The notes beneath the pieces are model-generated. The model was not told where the DNA came from and made no database searches. It saw only the letters and a list, made by a program, of their open reading frames with translations. 64,000 nt of DNA from Yponomeuta sedellus (Eukaryota; Arthropoda; Insecta; Lepidoptera; Yponomeutidae), in the NCBI GenBank assembly GCA_934045075.1, contig OW203745.1:16309768-16373767 (forward strand), given 5' to 3'. The translations under genes and the position numbers were made by a program. Positions 55,901 through 64,000 of this stretch are shown here, in pieces. Every line of letters starts with the position of its first letter. Position 1 is the first letter of the stretch.

Positions 55901-58900
55901 CACTTTCACTTTCATTATTATTAAAATTCTTTATTGCACAAAACACATATTAATTGCTACCAAGGCATACCATTTGAGGAGTGTCTAAGATATATTTGTA
56001 TTGCACACGAAACATTAAATAGCACATTACATAAAAAATTACATGTACAAAGGCGATCTTATCTCTGTAAGAGATTTCTTCCAGATATTGTGTTTTTATA
56101 AATGCTGCCGTAGATCTGTTACAGATTAGAAGAGCGATGGCAGCCCAGTGGGTAGAATCATAGACAAGAAAGCTAGGGACCCAGGTTCGATTACCTGAGC
56201 GGCCTTGTACCGATGATTTTGTTTTCTAAGTTATGTACATTTGTGAAGTTATGGTAGAAATACCACTCGCTAACGGCAGAGGAAGACATCGTGAGGAAAC
56301 CTGAGTGTCTGAGGTGTTCAAATACGTCAGCGCTGAAAATTACCAATCCGCGGTGGGCACGCGTGGTAATTAAGCCCATACTCTCTCTGAGAGAATCCCT
56401 GCTTAGTCTGTTAACTTTTAGAATATACCTCGGCTACTATCGGATAGAATCGGATATATTCGTGTAATAGAAATATCGGAACTAAAATGACACATAATTT
56501 CGAAATCGTGAAGAAATTGTAAAGAAAAGTTTTATACAGAGCAGGATTACAGTATTACACTCGTGTGCTTTCGGCGAAAACCGAAGCCTACACTAGAGCC
56601 CGAGGTGTATTCTAAAAGCTAACAGACTATACTCTATGCACACGAAATACACAAAAAAAAAACTTAAATACAATTTAAGAAAATACATGTACAAAGGCGA
56701 GGTTAACTCTGTGAGAGATTTCTTCTAGCAAACCTTGTGCGCTGCAGTGGGACATTTATAGGCTACATAAGAAAAATGATATGTTATATACAGAATCAGA
56801 TGGTTTATTTGCGAATACATATCATATCATACAGTTGCACAGATTTTAATTACAATAAAGTAATTGTTTTCTACTACTTAGCAGCAGTATGCAAAATTTT
56901 TGACAGATACCATAATATATAGCATGCAAATATCTATTTACAAATTATTTACAACAATACCTACCGAAAATTTATATTTATAATGTTATTATTAAAACTG
57001 TTTTTATACGGATTTATGCTCGTTTATTACATTTTTACAATTTTCCGACGCCGTGCCGTGGTCTCGGATGACTGGAACATACCGGTAGCATGGAAACCAG
57101 TGTTTAAGTGCATGAGACCCCCTTGCTAGAAGTGTTACTGTAGAGTTAAAATTTTAATTTCAATTAATAATCAGTATTTTTCAATTGCTCAATTGGTAGA
57201 GCGCTGGTACGGATAGCCAGAGGTTGCGGGTTCGAATCCCGGCATGGGTGAAATTTTTAGCCTCTAAATAGGCTTTTAAAAAAGTATTTTTCAGTTCATG
57301 TAAAATAATTAAATTGGTTTTCAAAATTCGTAAATTAATTTAATTAGAATTTCGATTTACTATGTAATTCAACTTTTACTGAACACACAATTTTTTGAAA
57401 GTTGTATACTCCTGTAAAGGTGTTTCACACGGAATTGTACCTTAGAATAAGTAGTTTTTAAATGAAATGTGAAAATACTGTTGGAGAACTAATAATAATA
57501 AATAAATAAATAAATAAATTAGTTTATAAATTTAATTTTAACTTCAATTACTAATAATCAATATTGTTGACTTTATATAAAAAATAATTGGTTTGCTTAT
57601 TTTGGAACGTAACTTCATAATTAACTTTTGTAATTTTTGCCGAGGGTAGTAAACTAACTGTTAATGCTTTCTAAAAGACGCCTGTCACCTCAGTCATCCG
57701 ATACCACGGCATGGCACCTGAAAAAGTGCCGAAACGTCGGAAAATTGTAAAAATGTAATAAACGAGCATAAATCCGTACAAAACAGTTTTAATTATGTCT
57801 AGTGCTCGTGTTAACCTTAGAAAATACTATTTATAATGTCACTTACATGTCTATATTTATGATGTCGTATTATTCATAAAATTATATAATTCTACGTTCG
57901 TGTTTTAAATAAACAAATATAATTTTCTAAGTCATTATCAGCTAGGTATTCATTAACAGTGGTTACATCGAATGTTATTTCCGTATGCGACAAAGGTTAC
58001 ATAAAATGTTTTTGTCCGTATGCAACTATCGCCATTAGAATAGCATGCCATTATACCCCAGACCGGCTACGCGGAGCCGGCAGGCCGCCCGCCCGGGGTC
58101 ATCAACGAGATCCGCTCCGCGCTGCATCTGCCCATCGAGGACAGCCCGCCTCTCGAGTACCAGACTGACGACGAAGACAGGAGTCCCGGAAGAGGTGAGG
58201 GGCACGACGTAACTTTTTTTTTAAAACCAGCGTTGTAGAAGGTATTCCTTTTGTGACAAATGCTGAGTCGGGTCCTTTCACAAACGCAGTGCACTGACAT
58301 TCCTTGCATGTTTCTTTTTAATATAAAATTAATAATACTGTACATTGTATTTATATTCTGTCATTGTACTGTGTTTTTAAGTGAATAAATTATTTCAATT
58401 CAATTCAATTTTGAGGCTCAAAATTCCACCCAAGCCGGGACTCGAACCCGCGACCTCTGGCTATCCGTGCCAGCGCTCTCCCAAATGAACTAATGGGCGC
58501 CCACCCGGCATCAGTGAAATTTCGAACCTCTTTACACTATTCTCTGTATTACGTACAGGCAGCGACATCTGGCTTAAGTAATTTGCATCACTTGCAGCCC
58601 CGAGTACCTACTTTGCAGTTAGGTTTTACATCGGAATTACATCGCTGTACCCACATCATTGTATTCTTTTTAATGCACGATAACTTGCTCTGGAGTACCA
58701 AACTGCCTGTTCAAGCTGGTGGTTACGGTCAAGCCCGACGGAGGTCGTTAGATTGAATGCAGGAGAGAGTTTTGTCGCAATAAAAATGCACCGGGCACCG
58801 GTCTCCTCCTGCATCGCAGGAAAAAATCCTGACGAACTGAAAACCCTCTCCTTTCTTTGAAGTCGGTTAGAAACTATCCCACGTCTGAACACTAGCCAAA

Positions 58901-61900
58901 TTCGGTTCAATTTATTCCAGATGTTTTATTCCAGAACAAACCCGCGACACCACTGATGGTGCCGCGGCAGACCGAACCCCCACCAGAAACCCTATAGACG
59001 TGTCTGATATACAAATATTCGAAGCGGCCGACGTCGAGATGCGGAAAAGCCCCGAAACAAAAAACACCGACAGCTCCGAATCTCTGAACTCCTTGGAGAG
59101 CATCAAGAGTGACCTCTTCGAGGAGGTGACGAGGATGACCATAGACAAGCCGAAGGCGTTCGTGAAGAAGAAGTCGGTGTTGCCAGATCTAATCGATTTT
59201 GACGTGCCGTCGACGTCACGGTTTGATGATTACCACACTATGCGACGGACCAGTTCTGATACGGTGTCTCTGAGTTCTTCGTACTACGATGGTGCGGACT
59301 CTACAAGGTAATTAAGCTTACATGAAATTCAAGGCCCTACTGTTAATTAAGTAACGTTTAATTTCGTTAGATAGCTATCTAGCTAATTATAGATAGCTAA
59401 GATAATTATAAGATTATAGATAATAATAGATAGCTATCTGCTATCTAGCTATCTAACGAAATTAAACGTTCTATCTAGATAGTAAAAACTTTATTGCACA
59501 ACCAGACAAAAAAGAATTACAATTATAATTTCTTAAATGTAAAAAATTCTTATTATCAGTTACCGTGTTATTGATTTAAATCTGGTCAATAATGTGTAGT
59601 ACCAAAGTTTTAGCTACCATAACTTTTCCTGTAGGCACTTCGTTCTTTTTTATTATGGTGAACAAATTTGTGTATTAATAAATTTGAACAAATAGGTATT
59701 GAGTAATTTATGAACTTACGCAAATTATACTATTTAGTGAGATATATTTTTGGATGCTTGCCTAGTACGTATTTTTATTATCTAGAGAGAGATACGTTTA
59801 TTATAAACACAGAATTATTTTTATGATGACTGAGTTATTAGCATGTCATGAATGTGTTACAGTGTTTATGACAGAATTTACTAGCAATCTAATTTACTGT
59901 CTCCACACAAGGTTATACCTACCTGTATCGTGGAGACCGACTGCTTTACTAATGGCTTTATCAAGTCGTAAAAGGAATAGATTGCTACACTAAGTTTAGA
60001 GTAAGTGGCATGTTTTTTTAATATGTCCCTATTAAATAGGTAAATAAAAATGGGTTATTCCACTAATCCCCATTGAAAATCCCCATTAATGGTGATTTGC
60101 GAACAGAAAGTTCATAAATCCCCATTGGTATAAAAACATATAAAGAACAACACATTAAGTATGAATCACAAAGTATTTATTTTCTAATACTTATACCTAC
60201 ATTATACAATCACAGATTTACAATAGTTTATAAAACCACAGCGTGCTTAGTGCGAGTTTGACAGATCCAATCGAATAACTTTACTACCGCGTTAATCGAG
60301 CATTGAGTAGTGAGTATGAGTAAGTTAACAGTTCGAACTGGCAAAACGCTGTCACAGTACAACTCGCACTCACGTTTATTCGTGTTTTGGCTCGTAAACG
60401 TGTTCACTTCTCAACGTAAACCATTACAACTCGTACTCAGCGATTTTAATTTCCATACTTGTCGCTAGATGGCGCTTCCTCGATGCCATAGAAATATGAG
60501 TTTACGTTAACGCGATCGAGTAGTTAAAAAACTCGCACTAAGCACTCAGATGTTTAGATATTCTCCTAACCTAAATAGAACATGAGTTTTTATTTACTAA
60601 GTAAATCACAGATTCTACTTACCTAGCTATTACAATACAATCACGTTTTCAGTCATTAACAAAAAATAATAGATTTCTTATTACCTACATAAAATCACAG
60701 TTACATTTTTACATTTTCTTATTACACTATTTTTATTTTTAATGCACTAACCCGTGCTAAGGAACAAATTTAAAAACCTATTTAGAGGCTAAAAATTTCA
60801 CCCATGCCGGGATTCGAACCCGCAACCTCTGGCTATCCGTACCAGCGCTCTACCAATTGAGCCAATGGGCGAATCACGGCATCAGTGAAATTTCGAACCT
60901 CTTTACAATATTCTCTGTATTACGTACAGGCAGCGACATCTGACTTAAGCAAATTGCATTACTTACAGCCCCGACTACCTACTTTGCAGTTAGGTTTAAC
61001 ATCGGAACGATATCACTGTACCCACATGATTACACTATTTTTATTTTTAATGCACTAACCCGTGCTAAGGAACAAATTTAAAAACCTATTTAGAGGCTAA
61101 AAATTTCACCCATGCCGGGATTCGAACCCGCAACCTCTGGCTATCCGTACCAGCGCTCTACCAATTGAGTCAATTTTCTTATTATCTAAACAAAAGTAAT
61201 TTTCTAAAGCGAGATTTCAAAAATTCAAATCTTATGTTCACTCATCTTAATTTTTCATGCTCAAGCAGTGGGAAAAAGAGGGTTTCATTCAAATATGCTG
61301 GTACGTGTAAATAAATGAATGAACGAATGAATAAATAATAAAATAAATAAATGGATTAATCAATAAGTGAAGTAAGGAATGGATGAACGAACGAATGAAT
61401 GAATGAATGAATGAATGAATGAATGAATGAATGAATATATTACATTGTGTCGCACGTGTATAAGCATCCATATGTTGACCCGCAGGTGCCAGTCCCGCGT
61501 GTCTCAGTGCAGCAGCCAGCCGGCTCAGTGTGAGAGCTACGTCTTTGAGGCGGGGCTCGTGCTGCAAGTTAGTGCCCGTTTTTTATATAGCTAGTCTGTA
61601 AGTTGGTGAAGAGATCTATCGTAAACACGTAATACAGAGGGAGGTTCGAAATTGAGCCTCTTTACAGTATTGTTCCCGTACACAATCCTTCCCGCGGGTG
61701 TCGTAAAAGGCGACTAAGGGACACAAACCGGAGGGTGGGCAGCAGCGCCCCCTGCAGTACAATTCCACTGAACTGCGATCCCCAACCCGCATGCCCAGCG
61801 TGGGGATTATGGGGATTATGATTATTACCCCCTATGATAGCACAACGTGACGCTCATTAGGGCAGGGCTATGTCCAGCAGTGGACTAGTATAGCCTGATG

Positions 61901-62609
61901 ACGACGACGACGACAGTATTGTAAGGAGATTTGAAATTTCACTGATGCCGGAGAGTCGCCCATTCGCTCAGTTGGGAGAGCGCTGGCACGGTTAGCCAGA
62001 GGTTCGAGTTCGCGGGTTCGAGTCCGGGCATTGGTGGAATTTTTAGCCTCTAAATAGGTTTTTAAATTTGTCCTTAGCACGGGTTAGTGCATTAAAAATA
62101 AAAATAGTGTAGTCCTCAATTAAGATAATTTACATAATTATTATAACACATAATAATTAATCTGACTAGTATAGCCTGATGACGACGACGACGACGACAG
62201 TATTGTAAGGAGATTTGAAATTTCACTGATGCCGGTGAGTCGCCCATTCGCTCAGTTGGGAGAGTGCTGGCACGGATAGCCAGAGGTTGCGGGTTCGAAT
62301 CCCGGCATGGGTGAAATTTTTAGCCTCTAAATAGGTTTTTAATTGAGGACTTTAAAAACACTACGTTTTGAGTTTTTTTTGTCCATTTTTTCTCCAATAA
62401 GATCCAGACGGGCGATGTGGTCAGGTCGTGAAAGATCACCTAAACTCCAGTGGCCAGTAGTGGGCTGATGATGATATGGATGACCATTTTAAAATAAAGA
62501 TGTACCTGTACTAAACAGCAAGCGGCGCGCTGCGAGCGGGCGCGGGACTTCCCCGGCGCCTTCCGCCTATACAAGCGCGGGATTGAAGTCATGCTGCTCG
62601 GCGTGCAGA
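46841..62609 (+). CDS. PX-MIT domain protein, 3'-incomplete (RPS6KC1/SNX15-like)
   Basis: Seven exons join in consistent phase to about 347 residues: 46841-46933, 50754-50924, 55162-55260, 58062-58194, 58935-59307, 61486-61567, 62519-62609. Residues 1-125 form a PX domain, which binds phosphatidylinositol 3-phosphate on endosomes. Visible PX features are GFTIYKITS (22-30), VWKRFSE with the lipid-binding arginine (R49), and QERCQAI with a second (R93). An acidic, serine-rich linker (about 130-300) follows. From about 306 comes a MIT helix pair (AFRLYKRGIEVMLLGVQ), which usually binds ESCRT-III tails. PX then MIT is the order in SNX15 and RPS6KC1; the latter adds a kinase-like domain. The gene leaves the window, so the two cannot be told apart here; an insect RPS6KC1 orthologue is the likelier reading. 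Large TE-filled introns. Confidence 0.9.
46934..48779. other. Intron 1, first part: repeat fragments
   Basis: 47195-47450 is a dispersed transposon end; 47452-47560 an RTE 3' end; 47645-47775 a LINE 3' end with TTATC tail; 47915-48055 repeat Q. The remainder is AT-rich with nothing recognised. Confidence 0.5.
48780..48907 (+). mobile_element. SINE A, 5'-truncated monomer with tail 2
   Basis: Starts within the A box (GATAGAGCGCTGGCACGG) and runs through tail 1 and tail 2. A clean target duplication was not visible. Confidence 0.75.
48908..49370. other. Intron 1: no exon seen
   Basis: The minus frame 49075-49308 (77 aa, MSKMPLEIDVGGGSGIFS) has no family that I recognise and lacks supporting splice context. 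Probably a remnant or chance. Confidence 0.3.
49371..49635 (-). mobile_element. 5S-like SINE, head-truncated
   Basis: Body and 3' end ('ccccagcagtggggacata' on the minus strand) are well preserved; it stops at 'ccactagcg' before the 5S-like head. Confidence 0.75.
49705..50440. repeat. Intron 1, last part: repeat R, 5S-like SINE, LINE ends
   Basis: 49705-49830 is repeat R. 50010-50180 is a partial 5S-like SINE on the minus strand. 50227-50350 is a LINE 3' end ('ggaagaaattgcacttagc'). 50372-50410 is the plus-strand CGCCTGTATCCC LINE end. Confidence 0.55.
50754..50924 (+). CDS. PX-MIT exon 2
   Basis: 57 codons, phase 0 at both ends, acceptor TCGCAG and donor GAG/GTGGGT. Encodes the core of the PX domain, LFPLTSPEAGTIVSVWKRF to SFFRRFDAE. 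Very GC-rich compared with the surrounding introns. Confidence 0.92.
50967..51590 (-). mobile_element. RTE-like LINE fragment split by the 307-bp element
   Basis: On the minus strand the frame from 51586 reads RQRTKVIDIAQRISKLKWQW and then SKRVLEWRPRLGKRSVGRPP. It is interrupted at 51405 by the 307-bp element and continues to the 'ccagcagtggac' 3' end at about 50967. A TE inside a TE inside intron 2. Confidence 0.78.
51099..51405 (+). mobile_element. 307-bp terminal-inverted-repeat element, copy 2
   Basis: Exact 19-bp termini GAGTGCTTAGTGCGAGTTT. Inserted in the RTE copy. Compared with the intact RTE sequence at 26530-26545, at most one or two bases are duplicated, so its target-site behaviour is unclear. 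Confidence 0.88.
51622..51995 (-). mobile_element. 5S-like SINE, full-length
   Basis: Runs on the minus strand from the 'ggggcctagtcgaatcgag' head through the 5S-like block (GTTAAGCAACAACAGGAGC and a GGGTGACCGTCCC end) to 'ccatcagtggggacata'. The best complete copy, about 370 bp. Confidence 0.82.
52028..52410 (-). mobile_element. SINE D, full-length
   Basis: On the minus strand a tRNA-like head (52345-52410; B-box 'ccaggttcgatcccc') is followed by 'aagttatgtacatttgcg' and 'ggaaaacatcgtgaggaaac', shared with SINE B. It then switches to a different 3' half ('catggttcgcgctctac', 'gactagtctttcctgtggg', 'gcgctgtataaatc'-like end). Confidence 0.72.
52508..52835 (+). mobile_element. 5S-like SINE, near full-length
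   Basis: Head 'tggcctagtcgaaccgagtg', diverged GTTTAGCAACAAAAGGCGC, GATGGGTGACCGTCC, then the full body and 'gtgcggacatacaagggtt' end. Confidence 0.8.
52985..53800 (-). pseudogene. LINE 3' end and reverse transcriptase C-terminus
   Basis: A tail of CAATT repeats at about 52985 marks a LINE 3' end on the minus strand. The frame at 53601-53795 (RLAKVNASFVGVSVRFYNK, then IPEHILSLPESKFKNFIKK) is a relative of the LINE X C-terminus. Whether both belong to one insertion is not certain. Confidence 0.6.
53850..53970 (-). repeat. Repeat Q
   Basis: 'gaagagacagcactgctgtt' and 'tcaattcagaaattggcc'; the minus-strand counterpart of 24825-24962. Confidence 0.55.
54127..54534 (-). mobile_element. SINE A composite with inverted 5' part, 12-bp duplication
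   Basis: A minus-strand unit (54127-54305) meets a plus-strand unit (about 54306-54534), each with its own tRNA-like domain. ATAAACCAATTA at 54115-54126 and 54535-54546 flanks both. Here the A box includes GGATAGAGCGCTGGCACGG. Confidence 0.87.
54547..55161. other. End of intron 2
   Basis: AT-rich; 54963-55055 is a partial 5S-like SINE on the minus strand ('catgacagccggcgcc'-type body). No further exon is needed, since exons 2 and 3 join in phase through the PX domain. Confidence 0.5.
55162..55260 (+). CDS. PX-MIT exon 3
   Basis: 33 codons, VLQERCQAIKQLLEFIAEHR to FLQ; the last helix of the PX domain. Phase 0 at both ends, acceptor TTCAG, donor CAG/GTTTGT. Confidence 0.9.
55771..55893 (-). 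mobile_element. SINE A monomer ending at tail 1
   Basis: tRNA-like domain and tail 1 on the minus strand (B box with CGAACCCGTGACC), without tail 2. Confidence 0.75.
55900..56400 (+). mobile_element. LINE end followed by near-complete SINE B
   Basis: 55905-56100 is a LINE 3' end on the minus strand ('ctttattgcac' start). 56137-56400 is the best SINE B copy: head 'ggcagcccagtgggtagaat' and 'cccaggttcgattacctg', then the whole body to 'ccatactctctctgagag'. Confidence 0.65.
56404..56634. mobile_element. Foldback/MITE with AGTCTGTTAAC termini
   Basis: Inverted ends of about 28 bp (AGTCTGTTAACTTTTAGAAT with its complement at right). Larger relative of 8958-9142. Confidence 0.72.
56992..57797. 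mobile_element. Foldback element P, large copy, with SINE A inside
   Basis: Arms of about 90-110 bp (56992-57082 and 57685-57797) pair over 'ctgtttttatacggattta', 'acaattttccgacg' and 'ccgtggtctcggatgactg'. SINE A (57184-57282) lies in the loop, as does an AATA microsatellite at about 57485-57520. Confidence 0.75.
57184..57282 (+). mobile_element. SINE A, short copy ending at tail 1
   Basis: Starts inside the A box and ends CCTCTAAATAGGCTTTTAAA. AGTATTTTTCA at 57173-57183 and 57283-57293 is an exact 11-bp duplication, so the insertion really ended at tail 1. Confidence 0.87.
58062..58194 (+). CDS. PX-MIT exon 4
   Basis: 44 codons plus one base, TGYAEPAGRPPGVINEIRS to DDEDRSPGR. GC-rich; acceptor CCCCAG, donor G/GTGAGG, phase 1. 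It follows the PX domain; the acidic stretch starts the linker. Confidence 0.88.
58410..58675 (-). mobile_element. SINE A with full leader
   Basis: Minus-strand tail 1, tRNA-like domain and the full ~150-bp leader down to 'gatgtgggtacagcgatg'. The preceding AATTCAATT run (58340-58408) is a LINE tail. A tail 2 fragment of a further unit follows at 58660. Confidence 0.75.
58935..59307 (+). CDS. PX-MIT exon 5
   Basis: Two bases, 123 codons, two bases. Acidic and serine/threonine-rich linker including DVSDIQIFEAADVEMRK, SESLNSLESIKSDLFEEV and TMRRTSSDTVSLSSSYYDG. Acceptor TTCCAG, donor AG/GTAATT, phase 2. The Ser-rich RRTSSDT looks like a kinase site, by motif only. Confidence 0.9.
59353..59470. 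repeat. Palindrome with GATAGCTATCTA core
   Basis: AACGTTTAATTTCGTTAGAT at left and its complement at right (about 26 bp) flank a run of 'tagatagctatc' words. It lies 45 bp into intron 5. Confidence 0.8.
59471..60240. other. Intron 5: AT-rich, no exon seen
   Basis: No repeat or exon that I could place. Exons 5 and 6 join in phase, so none is required. Confidence 0.4.
60241..60547 (+). mobile_element. 307-bp terminal-inverted-repeat element, copy 3
   Basis: Same length and order as copies 1 and 2; the left end has one change (GCGTGCTTAG) and the right end is intact. Confidence 0.86.
60725..61172 (-). mobile_element. SINE A head-to-tail dimer with 12-bp duplication
   Basis: A full unit is followed by a second unit in the same minus-strand direction, cut in the A box. 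ATTTTCTTATTA at 60713-60724 and 61173-61184 flanks the pair. Unlike the 8376 dimer, this one ends at tail 2. Confidence 0.87.
61380..61440 (+). repeat. GAAT microsatellite
   Basis: About 12 units of GAAT or AATG, 45 bp before the acceptor of exon 6. Confidence 0.9.
61486..61567 (+). CDS. PX-MIT exon 6
   Basis: One base and 27 codons, CQSRVSQCSSQPAQCESYVF then EAGLVLQ, leading into the MIT domain. Acceptor CCCGCAG with a weak pyrimidine tract; donor CAA/GTTAGT, phase 0. Confidence 0.82.
61675..61915 (+). repeat. RTE-like LINE 3' end
   Basis: Good copy of the block described at 32715-33000, ending in a GAC-triplet run at 61900-61913. Confidence 0.65.
61916..62110 (+). mobile_element. SINE A joined to RTE 3' end
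   Basis: 'gtattgtaaggagatttg' of the SINE A leader follows the RTE end directly, then a diverged tRNA-like domain (with a small duplication 'ggttcgagttcgcgggttcg'), tail 1 and tail 2. Confidence 0.7.
62160..62345 (+). mobile_element. SINE A with the same RTE-derived 5' extension
   Basis: Repeats the junction 'gactagtatagcctgatg', GAC triplets and 'gtattgtaaggagatttg', then a complete tRNA-like domain and tail 1. It is flanked by opposed LINE X pieces (62110-62165 and 62340-62410). Confidence 0.72.
62519..62609 (+). CDS. PX-MIT exon 7 (last in window)
   Basis: 30 codons plus one base, QAARCERARDFPGAFRLYKR then GIEVMLLGVQ; the first two MIT helices. Acceptor AACAG, donor A/GTGAGT, phase 1. 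The next exon should supply the third MIT helix and was not found up to 64000. Confidence 0.9.
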
Positions 62610-63354
62610 GTGAGTACCGCGCATTGGCTTACGGACTTTGGGTCTTCTCTTCTCTCGGAGAGAGTAGGTAAATGAGTATGGAAGAGAGGGTGTGGCTCGT
62701 TCCTTCACATGTTTAATAGGAACCAACTTTGAAGGACTCAAAACGTGTAAACATTTTATGAGTAAACTGGCTGGGCCCGACAAAGATGTTTTGCCGACGA
62801 CCTCTGTGGCGCAGCGGTGGCGCATCTGCCTACCATGCGAGAGGTCCCGGGTTCGGTCCCCGGCTGGGAACAAAAAAAACGCCAGGTCTTGGATGTTTAC
62901 ATGTTTGTGATGTCGTTGTTTCTGGTACCCACAACACAGGGTATCCTAGTGTGGGGCCAGAAGCAATGTACGTGCCAGTATGTAAATGTTAATGTTAATT
63001 AACCTACGACCTATTCTCAGACTCACCAATTATAAACAATCATAAAAATCTGTGGAGGCATTTCGGAGACACGAGATTTTTATATGTCAAAAGATTTATT
63101 TTATTTTTGTCTGCAGGTTATCGTTCAGTTGGTTTGTTCTATAGATATGTATCAATCTCGGTAATTTACCTTGTCATGACTAGGAACTTTCTTGGTTCTA
63201 TTGTGGCCTGCCCATTTCCACTTCTTACCGGCAATCACCATTTCTATGTCGACGTTAGTTTTGTTTTTCGATGTTTCTGATCAGATCTCGAAGTAAGACA
63301 CCCAACATAGCTACTTACCTAGGTGGAATAAACGTATTATTAATGATAATAATA
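62610..63354. other. Intron 7: tRNA-like SINE head, otherwise unplaced
   Basis: 62800-62875 ('gcgcagcggtggcgcatctg', 'gaggtcccgggttcggtcc') is tRNA-like but runs on into non-tRNA sequence. No exon was recognised. Confidence 0.45.
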
Positions 63355-63490
63355 ATAAGCCGACTAAGCTGTCAGGATGGTACTCGTATAGGTGCTGGCA
63401 CTACAGCATCCGAGTGGTCCCTTCACCCATCTAGTGTGAGTGAAGATGCCACTGGACGCTCTATAAATCATCTCATCACGTAGACACAGA
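63355..63490 (+). repeat. SINE D 3' part
   Basis: 'gccgactaagctgtcaggat' to 'ataaatcatctcatcacg'; head missing. Confidence 0.65.
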
Positions 63491-63647
63491 GGCTATAATA
63501 ATCCTACAAATAACAAAAGAAGCGTGACTGACCCACCTTACTTGCCGATAAACCACGGTAGTGCGCGTTATCGCCCCTTATCTTAATTCGTGTCACCCAC
63601 ATTGTACAATCGGCCATATTGTGTTTAGTTTCAACTTACAGTTGTTT

Positions 63648-63760
63648 CGTGATCTGATCTAGTGGGTTTGTGTATTTATTTTTGTTTGATTCTTTCAAAC
63701 TAGCCGTGATCTAGTTGGTTTGTCTATTTATTTTTGTTTCATTCTTTCGGCCTGTAGCCG
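63648..63760 (+). repeat. ~57-bp tandem duplication
   Basis: 'gtgatctgatctagtgggt' and 'gtgatctagttggtttgtc' start two units that both continue 'tatttatttttgttt' and 'attcttt'. Confidence 0.75.
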
Positions 63761-63779
63761 ACGTGCGTGGGTGCAACGG

Positions 63780-63890
63780 CTTATGAACGTTGATGAAGTG
63801 ATGGTGATCTGTCAGGACCGCGGCAAGTGGCAGTCCCTGGTCTTTGCCTACCCCACTGGGATACAGGCGAGAGGTTATGTTGTGTTTTCT
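63780..63890 (+). repeat. LINE 3' end (CGCCTGTATCCC family)
   Basis: 'gatctgtcaggaccgcggc' to 'gggatacaggcgagaggtt'; the plus-strand form of the family described at 2525-2605. Confidence 0.6.
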
Positions 63891-64000
63891 TCCGGCCTTA
63901 CTAATTAACTTGGCGTCACTAATGGATAAAAACAAATCTTTTACGACCGTAAACCCACTAAACCAAGTTGAAATGGGAACGTACACACGGTTGATATCAA

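Noticed and set aside
61289..61567. Minus-strand frame across exon 6 and the GAAT repeat
   Set aside because: Its long SFIH repeat is a translation of the microsatellite, and the rest is antisense to exon 6.
62800..62875. Possible free-standing tRNA gene
   Set aside because: A good B box, but no matching acceptor stem, and the sequence runs on into non-tRNA DNA; treated as a SINE head.
63119..63180. Possible PX-MIT exon 8 after 'tttgtctgcag'
   Set aside because: The acceptor looks good, but the phase-1 translation (SYRSVGLFYRYVSI) does not resemble the third MIT helix and no donor fits.

Overview
This is nuclear DNA from an insect, most likely a lepidopteran. It is AT-rich and eukaryotic: split genes with GT-AG introns, poly(A) signals, and no operons or ribosome binding sites. 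Most of it is layered retroposons and foldback elements of the kinds common in moth and butterfly genomes. The species cannot be named from the sequence.

Four cellular genes are supported. Two are intronless tektins on the minus strand (12335-13831 and 23088-24578), about 9 kb apart; they should encode ciliary or sperm-flagellar doublet-microtubule proteins. The third is the first coding exon of an LHFPL-family four-span membrane protein (45518-45920, minus). The fourth starts about 0.9 kb away on the plus strand: a multi-exon PX-MIT gene whose seven recognisable exons run from 46841 to 62609 and which leaves the window unfinished. It resembles RPS6KC1/SNX15 proteins of the endosomal system. 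A possible GC-rich TATA promoter lies at about 1400-1560.

Layout. 1-12 kb: SINEs, LINE 3' ends, two long hairpins and a 118-bp satellite. 12-14 kb: tektin 1. 14-23 kb: retroposons and a three-level nest (18.7-21.5 kb) in which a Harbinger palindrome sits in a LINE that sits in a foldback element. 23-24.6 kb: tektin 2. 25-45 kb: an RTE-like LINE with an inverted 5' part, a longer LINE with a reverse transcriptase ORF (27.4-29.5 kb), and many SINEs. 45.5-62.6 kb: the divergent LHFPL and PX-MIT genes, the latter with introns full of transposable elements. 62.6-64 kb: more repeats and no recognised exon.

The most unusual material is in the mobile elements. SINE A, whose tRNA-like domain lies inside the element, recurs as 5'-inverted composites and head-to-tail dimers, each inside one target-site duplication, and appears to have two alternative 3' ends. 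A second SINE carries a 5S rRNA-like internal promoter region. A 307-bp element with 19-bp terminal inverted repeats is present in three copies of identical length. The Harbinger derivative is a near-perfect 1.7-kb palindrome with two opposed copies of the transposase first exon. No CRISPR array, rRNA gene or convincing free-standing tRNA gene was seen.
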